Positions 1 through 5,792 of a stretch of DNA of 8,690 nucleotides are shown here, piece by piece. The DNA is taken from the NCBI GenBank assembly GCA_005881355.1, contig VBDM01000123.1:1-8690 (forward strand), given 5' to 3'. The position numbers and the translations under genes were made by a program. Position 1 is the first letter of the stretch. Every line of letters begins with the position of its first letter. The notes beneath the pieces are model-generated. The model was not told the DNA's origin, searched no databases, and was given only the letters and a program-made list of their open reading frames with translations. The stretch comes from Betaproteobacteria bacterium (GTDB taxonomy: Bacteria; Pseudomonadota; Gammaproteobacteria; Burkholderiales; SG8-39).

Positions 1-229
1 CGGCTCCGCGCGCAAGCTCCATCCAGGCGTCGCCCGAGGCCGACTGCACCTTGCGCAGCTGCTCGATCGCCTGATCGCGCCGCTGGCGGAACGCGGCCAG
101 CTGTTTCTCGAACTCGGCGCGCATGCCCGCCTGCGCCTCCTTGGCCTGCGCCTCCCATTTCGCCGTCTCGGCGTTCCACTGGTCGAGCTGCGCCTTGAGC
201 TTCTCGATGTATTCGTCGCGGTTGACCAT
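1..229 (-). CDS. Coiled-coil protein, sll1863-like stress-response type (partial, N-terminal part)
   Basis: The first 76 codons of a minus-strand gene are visible; the rest lies beyond base 1. The start is the ATG at 227-229, with an ideal AGGAGG (234-239 on the minus strand) 4 nt upstream. The product opens MVNRDEYIEKLKAQLDQWN, has no signal peptide, and is almost entirely charged helix (Glu, Lys, Gln, Arg, Ala heptads), so it should be a soluble cytoplasmic coiled coil. The opening and the later SASGDAW segment resemble small proteins annotated as sll1863-family stress-response or coiled-coil proteins; this is from memory of the family, not a search. No enzyme motif is seen. It lies 53 nt downstream of the Bug receptor gene and may be cotranscribed, although its strong ribosome binding site also fits independent expression. 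Existence of the gene is near certain; the family is moderately sure. Confidence 0.8.
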   Translation of the reverse strand, partial: MVNRDEYIEKLKAQLDQWNAETAKWEAQAKEAQAGMRAEFEKQLAAFRQRRDQAIEQLRKVQSASGDAWMELARGA

Positions 230-282
230 GAATCCTCCTGGCTGGCTGAGTGACAGGGCGATGAGCCGCCCGCGTTTCGGCG

Positions 283-1254
283 TCAGTTTGCCTTCACGCC
301 CGCGGCGCGCAGCACCGCGCCCAGCGTGGCAAGGTCCTCGCGCATCTGGGCGTCGAACTGCTCGGGGCTCATCGGCATGGGCTCGGCGCCGAGCTTGGCG
401 TGGCGCTCGCGCACGTCCGGCGACTGCAGGGCGCGATCGAATTCGTCGTGCAACTGGTGGACGATGGCCCGCGGCGTCTGCCCCGGCGCGAGCACCCCGA
501 TCCAGAAGTTGAACTCGGCGCCCGGGACACCGGCCTCGGCCACGGTGGGCACATCGGGGAGGTTGGGCGCGCGCCTCTTGCCGCTCACTGCGAGCGCGAC
601 CAGCCGGCCGTCGCGAATCGCCGGCTGGGCGGCGGAAATTCCCACGGTGCCGAACTGGGTGCGGCCCGCGATGGTCTCCGTGATCATTTCCGGAGCGCCC
701 TTCAGCGGCACGTGAACCGCCTTGATGCCGGTGACGGCGAGGAGCTTCTCGGTGTTCACGTGCGACGCGCTGCCGATGCCGGCCGAAGGATAGTTGAGCG
801 CTCCCGGCTTTGCCTTCGCGAGCGCGATCAGCTCCTGCACCGATTTCACGCCGAGCGCCGGGGAAACGAACAGGACGCTGGGAAGGTTTCCGAGCGGGAT
901 CACCCCGGCGAGGTCCCTCGCCGAGTCGTAGGGGAGGTTCTCGTAGATCACCGGATTCACGGCGTACCCCGCAGAGACCACCACGAGCGTGTAGCCGTCG
1001 GGCGCGGACTTCGCCACCTGGGCGATGCCGATGGTGCCGCCCGCGCCCGGGCGGTTTTCCACGACCGCGGGCTGCCCGAGGCTCGCGGACAATTTGTCCG
1101 AGACGCTGAGCGCCATGACGTCGGTCACGCTGCCCGGTGTGAACGGCACGATGATCCGCAGCGCGCGGCTCGGGAACGGCGCTTCCTGCGCGAGCGCGTG
1201 CGGCGCGAGCGCAATCAGCGCCGCTGCGACCGTCAGCACACCTCCTCTGGCCAT
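283..1254 (-). CDS. Bug/TctC-family periplasmic solute-binding protein (tripartite tricarboxylate transporter receptor type)
   Basis: The 323-residue length is normal for the Bug family. Residues 1-22 form a signal peptide with an ALA cleavage site before QEAPFPSR, so the mature protein is periplasmic. Family hallmarks follow in order: a first strand reading LRIIVPFTPGSVTD (about 32-45), VVENRPGAGGTIG (about 64-76), APDGYTL (about 84-90), the ligand-pocket segment GIGSASHVNTEKL near the middle, and a DVPTVAEAGVPG segment in the second lobe. Such receptors bind carboxylates or other small organic acids and can hand them to TctAB permeases; many in Burkholderiales are orphans, and no tctA or tctB is in this window. 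The ATG has AAGGAG on the minus strand 5 nt upstream. It starts 19 nt after the acyl-CoA dehydrogenase, so the two are very likely cotranscribed and perhaps act on the same substrate. The ligand is unknown. Confidence 0.95.
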   Translation of the reverse strand: MARGGVLTVAAALIALAPHALAQEAPFPSRALRIIVPFTPGSVTDVMALSVSDKLSASLGQPAVVENRPGAGGTIGIAQVAKSAPDGYTLVVVSAGYAVNPVIYENLPYDSARDLAGVIPLGNLPSVLFVSPALGVKSVQELIALAKAKPGALNYPSAGIGSASHVNTEKLLAVTGIKAVHVPLKGAPEMITETIAGRTQFGTVGISAAQPAIRDGRLVALAVSGKRRAPNLPDVPTVAEAGVPGAEFNFWIGVLAPGQTPRAIVHQLHDEFDRALQSPDVRERHAKLGAEPMPMSPEQFDAQMREDLATLGAVLRAAGVKAN

Positions 1255-1273
1255 GAGTCTCCTTTTCGGCCGG

Positions 1274-2515
1274 CTAGGTTTCCGGCCCGGCGTAGGCGCC
1301 GGCCGTGTGGGGGAACATGAGCTTGACGATCTTGAACTTCGAGATGTCCACCGTCGCGTCCATGTGCAGGAACACCGCCGCGTCGCGGAACAGCTTCTCG
1401 ATGCCGAAGTCGAGCATGATGCCGTTCCCGCCGTGCAGCTCCACCGCGTGCTGCGCCACCTTGAAGACCTCCTCGGAGGCGAACAGCTTCACCATGTTGC
1501 ACAGCTCCTCGGCGTCGGGCGCGCGCTCGTCGACCGCGCGCGCGGCCTCGCGCAGGAGCGCGCGCACCGCGCGCAGGCTCGTCGCCATCTCCGCCAGGCG
1601 CAGCGCGACCGCCTGGTGCTTGATGAGCGTGCGTCCGCCCTGCACGTAGTTCTGCACGTACTCGGCGGTGCGCTCGAAGGCCGCTACGCCCACTCCCAGG
1701 TTCTTCGAGGCCTGGATGATCTTGCCGGGTTTGAAGTAGACCCCGGTCTTTTGCAGAGCGTCGTTCTCCACCAGCAGATGGTCTTTCGGCAGGCGCATGT
1801 CCTCGAACACCAGCTCGCCGTTGTTCATGAAGCGGCCTCCGAGCGTCTCGTTGCAGCGCGCGATGGTGAGGCCCGGCGTGCCGCGCGGCACGAGGAAGCT
1901 CGAGGTGCCCTGCAGCATGCCCACGCCGGGCCTGGTGGTGGCGTACACGACGTAGAGGCTCGCGTCGTAACCGTTGCTGATGAACTGCTTGCGCCCGTTG
2001 ATCACCCACTCGTCGCCCTTGAGCGCGGCCTTCGTCTGCATCGCCGCCTCGGGCGCGTTGTACGGCAGCCAGCGGTCCGAGGCCCCGCGCGGCTCGGTGA
2101 GGCAGTGCGCGAGAAGAAACCCCGGATCCTTCACGATGCGCGGGAACCAGTGCTCCTGCAGGCGGCGTGGCGCGACGTTGCGGAGCAGCACCGACACTTT
2201 CCAGATCTGCACCAGCTTGTCGGAAAGGCCCGAGTCGCCGCGCGCGATCTCCTCGGAGATGAGGGCGAAGGTCTGCACCTCGTGAGCCGGGTCGAGCGGA
2301 ACCCCGCCGAATTCCTCGGGCACCCCCAGCGTGCGGATGCCGATCTTGTCGGCCTGCTCGAGGATAGCGCGCGGCAGGCGCGCGTCGGGGTCCATCAGCC
2401 ACTCGCGCTGCCAGTTCTTGCGGATGAAGGGGGTGACGAAGTCGTCGACGAAGGCGCGGCAGCTCGCGCGCATCAGCCGCTGCTCCTCGGACAGACTGCG
2501 GTCGATCGTGTCCAT
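1274..2515 (-). CDS. Acyl-CoA dehydrogenase-like flavoprotein with altered signature residues
   Basis: This 413-residue protein has the usual acyl-CoA dehydrogenase (ACAD) layout: N-terminal helical domain (about 8-130), middle beta domain with the flavin-contacting LAHCLTEPRGASD segment (135-147), and C-terminal helical domain (about 250-400) with HQAVALRLAEM (300-310) and HGGNGIMLDFGIEKLFRDA (361-379). The family forms a trans-2,3 double bond in acyl-CoA thioesters using FAD and passes electrons to ETF. Two signature positions differ. The usual Y-E-G carrying the catalytic Glu reads M-D-A, so Asp386 stands in place of Glu, and the R-x-x-F-G segment before the conserved HQ reads Y-V-Q-G-G (290-294). 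The isovaleryl/long-chain alternative Glu site, around 265-275, also lacks an acidic residue. Activity or substrate may therefore be unusual. The gene starts 44 nt after the cupin and shows no strong Shine-Dalgarno, suggesting coupling to upstream translation. Family is certain; substrate is unknown. Confidence 0.95.
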   Translation of the reverse strand: MDTIDRSLSEEQRLMRASCRAFVDDFVTPFIRKNWQREWLMDPDARLPRAILEQADKIGIRTLGVPEEFGGVPLDPAHEVQTFALISEEIARGDSGLSDKLVQIWKVSVLLRNVAPRRLQEHWFPRIVKDPGFLLAHCLTEPRGASDRWLPYNAPEAAMQTKAALKGDEWVINGRKQFISNGYDASLYVVYATTRPGVGMLQGTSSFLVPRGTPGLTIARCNETLGGRFMNNGELVFEDMRLPKDHLLVENDALQKTGVYFKPGKIIQASKNLGVGVAAFERTAEYVQNYVQGGRTLIKHQAVALRLAEMATSLRAVRALLREAARAVDERAPDAEELCNMVKLFASEEVFKVAQHAVELHGGNGIMLDFGIEKLFRDAAVFLHMDATVDISKFKIVKLMFPHTAGAYAGPET

Positions 2516-2559
2516 GACGGGCGTTTTCTACCGGGATGCCGGGCGTATTGCGGAGCGCC

Positions 2560-2895
2560 TCACGTCAGCGGGACAAAATCGTATTCGCCGATGCCCTGCA
2601 GCACGAGGAAGGTCGCCGAGGCGTCGCCGCCGTTGACCACGAGGTGCGGGCGCTTCGGCCTGACCGAGAACGTCTCGCCGGGCCCGAGGCGCACCTCCTC
2701 CTTGGGGTCGCGCAGGAAGATGCGGATCTTCCCCTCGAGCACGTAGAAGGTGTCCTGGATGTTGTTGTGGTAGTGCCAGGGCACCTTCTGCTTCGTCGAG
2801 ATCTGCAGCTCGTTGATGCGGAAGCCGGGGCGCTGCGCGTGGAACGCGCGCCGCTCGACTTCGTAGAGATGGCTCGCGTCCTTCACCGCTTCCAT
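2560..2895 (-). CDS. Small single-domain cupin protein
   Basis: This 111-residue protein is a single beta-barrel cupin (cupin_2 type). Motif 1 supplies His41 and His43 (WHYHNNIQDTFYVLEG, 40-55), with Asp48 where the family usually has a metal-binding Glu. Motif 2 lies at about 73-88 and supplies His84 with Asn88. This is a complete mononuclear metal site if Asp48 coordinates. Small cupins of this kind act as dioxygenases, isomerases, or sensors and binding proteins, and the sequence does not decide between these. There is no signal peptide, so it is cytoplasmic. The ATG has AGGAGG on the minus strand 6 nt upstream, a clear start. It sits between the SRPBCC gene (75 nt upstream) and the dehydrogenase (44 nt downstream). 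A TATACT box in the upstream gap could give it its own promoter. Confidence 0.9.
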   Translation of the reverse strand: MEAVKDASHLYEVERRAFHAQRPGFRINELQISTKQKVPWHYHNNIQDTFYVLEGKIRIFLRDPKEEVRLGPGETFSVRPKRPHLVVNGGDASATFLVLQGIGEYDFVPLT

Positions 2896-2928
2896 GACGG
2901 CCTCCTCGAATCGATCGCCAAGGCGCCC

Positions 2929-2934
2929 AGTATA
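2929..2934 (-). promoter_or_regulatory. Candidate -10 box upstream of the cupin gene
   Basis: The minus strand reads TATACT, one mismatch from the sigma-70 -10 consensus, in a 75-nt gap between SRPBCC and cupin. It stands out in very GC-rich surroundings and lies 33 nt upstream of the cupin ATG. No convincing -35 hexamer is found at 16-18 nt spacing, so this is only a weak prediction. If real, it would make cupin, dehydrogenase and Bug a separate sub-operon. Confidence 0.25.
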
Positions 2935-2970
2935 TCGCCGCCGGGAACCGGTAAGGCGGTCGCGGCTCCG

Positions 2971-3432
2971 CTAGGGATTGCGCGGAATGGCGAGCGCCCG
3001 GCCGGTCTCGAGGAGCGACTTGAGGCTGGAGAGGATCTCCGGCCAGCCTTCCTTCACGGTCTCCAGCGTGGGCCCGCCCTCGGGAAACTCGTCGTGGGTC
3101 ACGGTGAGCTTGCATACCATGCCCATCGGCTCGATCTCGTAAGTCACGCGCGAGGGCCCGTCCTCGATGAACTTCGGCTCGAAGGTGTGCACCAGCTTCT
3201 TTCGCGGAACGACCTCGACCACGACGCCTTCCACGCCCGCGCCGTGGCGCCGGTGCACCTCCAGCCGGTGCAGGTAGTCGAACCGGCCGCCGCGCTTGAG
3301 CTCGGCCTCGAGCTCCAGGCCGGCGTAGTACTGGCGCGTGAACTTGGCCTGGGTGAGCGCGTTCCAAAGCGCCCGCGGCGCGGCGCGGATGTAGATGATG
3401 TGAACGAATTTTGTTTTGGAAGGCCCGCTCAT
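2971..3432 (-). CDS. SRPBCC / AHSA1-like START-superfamily protein
   Basis: With the ATG at 3430-3432 the product is 153 residues, a normal size for a one-domain SRPBCC protein of the AHSA1 (activator of Hsp90 ATPase homologue 1-like) type. Typical elements are a first strand HIIYIRAAPRALWNALTQ (11-28), the YYAGLELEAELKRGGRF region (35-51), and the C-terminal helix EGWPEILSSLKSLLETG (128-144), which closes the hydrophobic cavity. The fold binds small hydrophobic ligands; bacterial members are mostly of unknown function, and no catalytic residues can be named. The frame stays open upstream to 3561, but that extension (starting MSRARASARRR) is the shadow of the hydrolase 3-prime end in another frame, so the shorter start is preferred although its Shine-Dalgarno is poor. 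It lies 25 nt after the hydrolase stop, consistent with one operon. Confidence 0.88.
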   Translation of the reverse strand: MSGPSKTKFVHIIYIRAAPRALWNALTQAKFTRQYYAGLELEAELKRGGRFDYLHRLEVHRRHGAGVEGVVVEVVPRKKLVHTFEPKFIEDGPSRVTYEIEPMGMVCKLTVTHDEFPEGGPTLETVKEGWPEILSSLKSLLETGRALAIPRNP

Positions 3433-3457
3433 TGTTGAATCGCGCGCTCCCGCAGGA

Positions 3458-4567
3458 TCACTGGATCTTGCGGCCGCGGTCGGTGACGGCCTCGAGAAAG
3501 CGCGCGATCTCGGCGTTCTGCAGCTCGTTCTCCGGCGCGCTGATGCCCGCGCCCGAGACATGCCCCATCGGGAGCTTCTCGTTGATTGCGACGTAGCGCA
3601 CGTCGGGAATAAAGCGAGCCGCCTCCATCGCCTCGTATTCCGGGTTGAGGAGGTCGCCGATTCCGGCGAGGATCAGCGTCTTCGCCTTGATCGATTTGAG
3701 CGTGCGGTGATAATCGCCGTCGAATCCGGGCGTGGCGCCGAGGTTGTGCCGGTCGTAGGCCCAGCTCTGATAGATCCAGTCCACCGCGTCCATGCGGCGC
3801 CAGCCCGCGTCCTGCACCCCTTTCAGATAGCCGATCGCATCCTGGCTGTTCGGGAAGAGCGACTCCTGGTAGCCGGGCGTGCGCACGATCACTCCCGAAA
3901 GCCACCCGGACCACAGCCGCATGCCCTGCTCCGGCGGCTGGCTGCTGGAGTAGTTGCCGCCGTTCCAGCGGGGATCGGCCATGATGCCCTGGCGCAGCAT
4001 CTCGAGCACGCCCGTCGTCCAGGCGGGCGTCCTCCCGAGCGGGATGATGGGCACGACGCTGTCCATCATGTCCGGATAGCTCACCGCCCATTGCAGCGCC
4101 TGCATCCCGCCCATCGAGGCGCCGACCACCGTAACGACTTTCCTGATGCCGAGCTTCTCGACCAGGCGCTGCTGCGAGCTCACCATGTCGCGGATGTTGA
4201 ATTTCGGAAACTGCATCTTCGGCTGCGCTTTGCTGTTCGAAGGGGAGGTTGTGAGCCCGTTCCCGATGGCGTCGGTGGCGATGATGAAATATTTCGACGG
4301 ATCGAGCGCGCGCCCCGGGCCGATCAGGTAGTCGATGCGGTGGTGGTTGCCGCCGATCGCCGTCACCATGAGAACGGCGTTGGACTTGTCCGCGTTCAGC
4401 GTTCCGTGCGTGACGTAGGAGATGCAGAAGTCGCGGATCGCCTCGCCGCTCTCCAGTTTCAGGTCGCCCATGCAGTGGCTCTGGTGGGGCGGATCTTTCG
4501 GGCCGTGAGCGGCGGCGGGCGCCGCGGCGAGCGCGAGCGCGAGCCCGGTCAAGGTGCGGAACTTCAT
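3458..4567 (-). CDS. Exported MetX-like alpha/beta hydrolase
   Basis: This 369-residue protein has the fold and motifs of the homoserine O-acetyltransferase (MetX) superfamily: THGTLNADKSNAVL (53-66), IGPGRALDPSKYFII (82-96), FPKFNIRDMV (120-129), and the nucleophile elbow VVGASMGGMQALQWA (147-161) with Ser151. The rest of the triad is likely Asp305 (GIGDLLNP) and His336 (MGHVSG). Unlike cytoplasmic MetX, it begins with a clear signal peptide (residues 1-20, AAA before HGPKDPP), so it should be periplasmic or secreted, where acetyl-CoA is not available. Hydrolysis of an ester or amide is therefore more likely than acetyl transfer; this is inference. The mature part has only two cysteines, Cys32 and Cys48, a plausible disulfide. 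The start ATG has AGGAGGAG on the minus strand 3-4 nt upstream. It is the first gene of the minus-strand block, divergent from infA. Confidence 0.92.
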   Translation of the reverse strand: MKFRTLTGLALALAAAPAAAHGPKDPPHQSHCMGDLKLESGEAIRDFCISYVTHGTLNADKSNAVLMVTAIGGNHHRIDYLIGPGRALDPSKYFIIATDAIGNGLTTSPSNSKAQPKMQFPKFNIRDMVSSQQRLVEKLGIRKVVTVVGASMGGMQALQWAVSYPDMMDSVVPIIPLGRTPAWTTGVLEMLRQGIMADPRWNGGNYSSSQPPEQGMRLWSGWLSGVIVRTPGYQESLFPNSQDAIGYLKGVQDAGWRRMDAVDWIYQSWAYDRHNLGATPGFDGDYHRTLKSIKAKTLILAGIGDLLNPEYEAMEAARFIPDVRYVAINEKLPMGHVSGAGISAPENELQNAEIARFLEAVTDRGRKIQ

Positions 4568-4638
4568 GATCTCCTCCTGTCGGGGTACGCGGTGGAACAG
4601 GGGTCACGGATGAGACGGAAAGTATTTTCCCCGTCCCC

Positions 4639-4667
4639 TTGCCAACGGCGCCCGTACCCCCCATATT
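4639..4667 (+). promoter_or_regulatory. Candidate sigma-70 promoter for infA
   Basis: TTGCCA (4639-4644, 5 of 6 to the -35 consensus) is followed after 17 nt by CATATT (4662-4667, 4 of 6 to the -10 consensus), in a 236-nt divergent region. Transcription would start near 4674, giving a leader of about 130 nt before the infA GTG. A 10-nt palindrome TCGAATTCGA (4675-4684) sits right at the predicted start and could be an operator or chance. Confidence 0.38.
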
Positions 4668-4760
4668 AGCAACGTCGAATTCGATTTGGTCGGTCCGCAG
4701 TAACCCCTCGGGGTGCCGCTTCCGGCCGCCCCGCGTTTACCGGGTCCCCCCGCAGTCGCA

Positions 4761-4788
4761 GGCTCCGATCGCAGTACGGTCCGGAGCC
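4761..4788 (+). promoter_or_regulatory. Leader hairpin just upstream of the infA ribosome binding site
   Basis: GGCTCCG (4761-4767) pairs perfectly with CGGAGCC (4782-4788), a 7-bp GC-rich stem with a 14-nt loop. It ends 2 nt before the AAGGAG Shine-Dalgarno (4791-4796) and could modulate ribosome access to infA. With no alignment of relatives, and in DNA this GC-rich, chance is a real alternative. Confidence 0.3.
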
Positions 4789-4803
4789 GGAAGGAGCATT
4801 GAC

Positions 4804-5076
4804 GTGGCAAAAGAGGCATTGATCGAAATGGAAGGCACCGTCAGCGAGGTGCTCCCCGATACGCGCTACCGCGTGACGCTGGAGAACGGGCACGTCGTGG
4901 TCGCCTACGTGTCGGGCAAGATGAGGAAGCATCGAATCACCATCCTCGCGGGGGACAGGGTCAGCCTCGAGCTGACGCCCTACGATCTCACGAAGGGGCG
5001 CATCAGCTTCCGGCACAAGGACGCGAACCCGGCGGTGCGGCTGCCCGTGCGCCGGCCGCAGTACCGGAGGCGCTAG
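4804..5076 (+). CDS. infA: Translation initiation factor IF-1, Arg-tailed paralogue
   Basis: IF-1 is an S1-type OB-fold protein that binds the 30S A site and works with IF-2 and IF-3 in start-site selection. Residues 1-72 align throughout with the family from memory: AKEALIEMEGTVSEVLP, RVTLENGHVVVAYVSGKMRKH (24-43), ILAGDRVSLELTPYDLTKGRI (47-67), FRHK (69-72). The start is GTG 4804 with AAGGAG at 4791-4796, 7 nt upstream; the open frame back to 4639 is not IF-1-like. At 90 residues it exceeds the usual 72 of infA in the ribosomal protein cluster. The extra 18 residues are basic, with Arg at 79, 83, 84, 88, 89 and 90. Many betaproteobacteria have a second, tailed infA away from the ribosomal operon, and this placement fits that copy. 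It heads a plus-strand set with the zinc-ribbon gene 24 nt downstream. Confidence 0.95.
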   Translation: MAKEALIEMEGTVSEVLPDTRYRVTLENGHVVVAYVSGKMRKHRITILAGDRVSLELTPYDLTKGRISFRHKDANPAVRLPVRRPQYRRR

Positions 5077-5100
5077 GCGTCCGCCCTGGAGCGTGAACGG

Positions 5101-5298
5101 ATGAGCACGCACTCATCGAAAACGAAGCGATGCCCCGAGTGCAAGCGCTCGGTGGATGCGAGCACCATGCGGCCGCTGTCGCGCACCAGCTACGGCAGCG
5201 GCGTTCGATACGCCTGCCCGGACTGCTTTGCCCGGGTCATGGCGCTGCGAAAGATCGCCTGGAAGGCGCGCAACAAGCGGTTTTCCGGCGTCACCTGA
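5101..5298 (+). CDS. Small zinc-ribbon protein of unknown function
   Basis: This 65-residue protein has two CxxC knuckles: Cys11/Cys14 (CPEC) and Cys39/Cys42 (CPDC), separated by 24 residues. This is a classic four-cysteine zinc-ribbon arrangement. The part after the second knuckle is basic (RKIAWKARNKRF, 50-61), suggesting contact with nucleic acid or the ribosome. There is no signal peptide or membrane segment. The ATG has GGAG at 5088-5091, 9 nt upstream. It begins 24 nt after infA and ends 22 nt before the next gene, so it is probably cotranscribed with infA. I do not recognise a named family. The cysteine pattern and spacing make it a real gene rather than a chance frame; a translation-related role is inferred from context only. 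Confidence 0.8.
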   Translation: MSTHSSKTKRCPECKRSVDASTMRPLSRTSYGSGVRYACPDCFARVMALRKIAWKARNKRFSGVT

Positions 5299-5320
5299 CG
5301 GTCATTGCCTGGGAGAAAAA

Positions 5321-5782
5321 ATGAAGGCTCGAACGATCGTTTTTTCGGCCCGGGCGCTCGCGCTCGGCGCGCTGCTCGCAGTTTCGCCCTTGTCTTCCGC
5401 AGCCGAAGCCCCGGGCGGCAAGACCACCGCGAAGGACGTCTCAAAGAAAGCCGGCGAGACCGGCAGGGCGATCAAGGATTACACGGTTGCGCAGCGCGAC
5501 GAGGCCGTCAAGCAGGCCAAGGCTGCGCTCGACGATCTGGACAGGCGCATCGCCCGCCTGGAAAGGAAGCTGGACGACGACTGGGAGCGGATGGATCAGG
5601 CCGCCCGCAAGAAGGCCCGGGCGACGCTCAACGCGCTGCGCCGGGAACGCAACGAGGCCGCCGAATGGTACGGCGGGCTCAAGCACAGCTCCGCGGAATC
5701 GTGGGAGCAGGTCAAGGCCGGCTTCGTGAAAAGCTACGAAGCGCTGAAGGAATCCTTCGCCAGGGCGAGGAAGCAGCTCTAG
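5321..5782 (+). CDS. Exported helical (coiled-coil) protein, sll1863-like
   Basis: With the ATG at 5321 the product is 153 residues. Residues 1-28 form a signal peptide (KAR, then a hydrophobic stretch through LALGALLAVSPLSSAAEA), so the mature protein should be periplasmic. The rest is highly charged helix with heptad character (DEAVKQAKAALDDLDRRIAR at about 60-79, then KLDDDWERMDQAARKKA) and ends in a segment containing AEWYGGLKHSSAESWEQVKA (about 113-132). That tail resembles the SASGDAW region of the coiled-coil protein at the left edge, so the two may be distant relatives, one exported and one cytoplasmic. GGGAG at 5311-5315 lies 5 nt upstream of the ATG. The open frame extends upstream to 5156 but overlaps the zinc-ribbon gene and is rejected. 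No catalytic motif is seen; an envelope-stress or structural role is only a guess. Confidence 0.85.
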   Translation: MKARTIVFSARALALGALLAVSPLSSAAEAPGGKTTAKDVSKKAGETGRAIKDYTVAQRDEAVKQAKAALDDLDRRIARLERKLDDDWERMDQAARKKARATLNALRRERNEAAEWYGGLKHSSAESWEQVKAGFVKSYEALKESFARARKQL

Positions 5783-5792
5783 CCCGCGCCGG

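Noticed and set aside
256..271. Hairpin GGGCG/CGCCC between the Bug gene and the coiled-coil gene as a terminator
   Set aside because: The stem is only 5 bp with no T-run, easily chance at this GC content.
1025..2746. Long plus-strand open frame of 573 codons, and others like it opposite the minus-strand genes
   Set aside because: These are antisense shadows of the ACAD, hydrolase, VIT and GST genes in high-GC DNA. They have no domain features, are rich in Arg/His/Ala, and cross real gene borders.
2938..2962. CCGCC/GGCGG inverted repeat between SRPBCC and cupin as a terminator
   Set aside because: Five-bp arms with a 12-nt or longer loop and no T-run; too weak to call.
3433..3561. Upstream extension of the SRPBCC frame to a 196-residue protein
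   Set aside because: The extra residues are Arg/Ser-rich and lie over the 3-prime end of the hydrolase gene in another frame. Family similarity begins only after the ATG at 3430-3432.
4527..4544. Three tandem copies of GCGAGC
   Set aside because: It encodes the Leu-Ala repeat of the hydrolase signal peptide, a normal outcome of GC-rich codon use.
4639..4803. Upstream extension of infA to 145 residues
   Set aside because: The extension has no IF-1 similarity and overlaps the predicted promoter. GTG 4804 has a well-placed SD and gives the conserved N-terminus.
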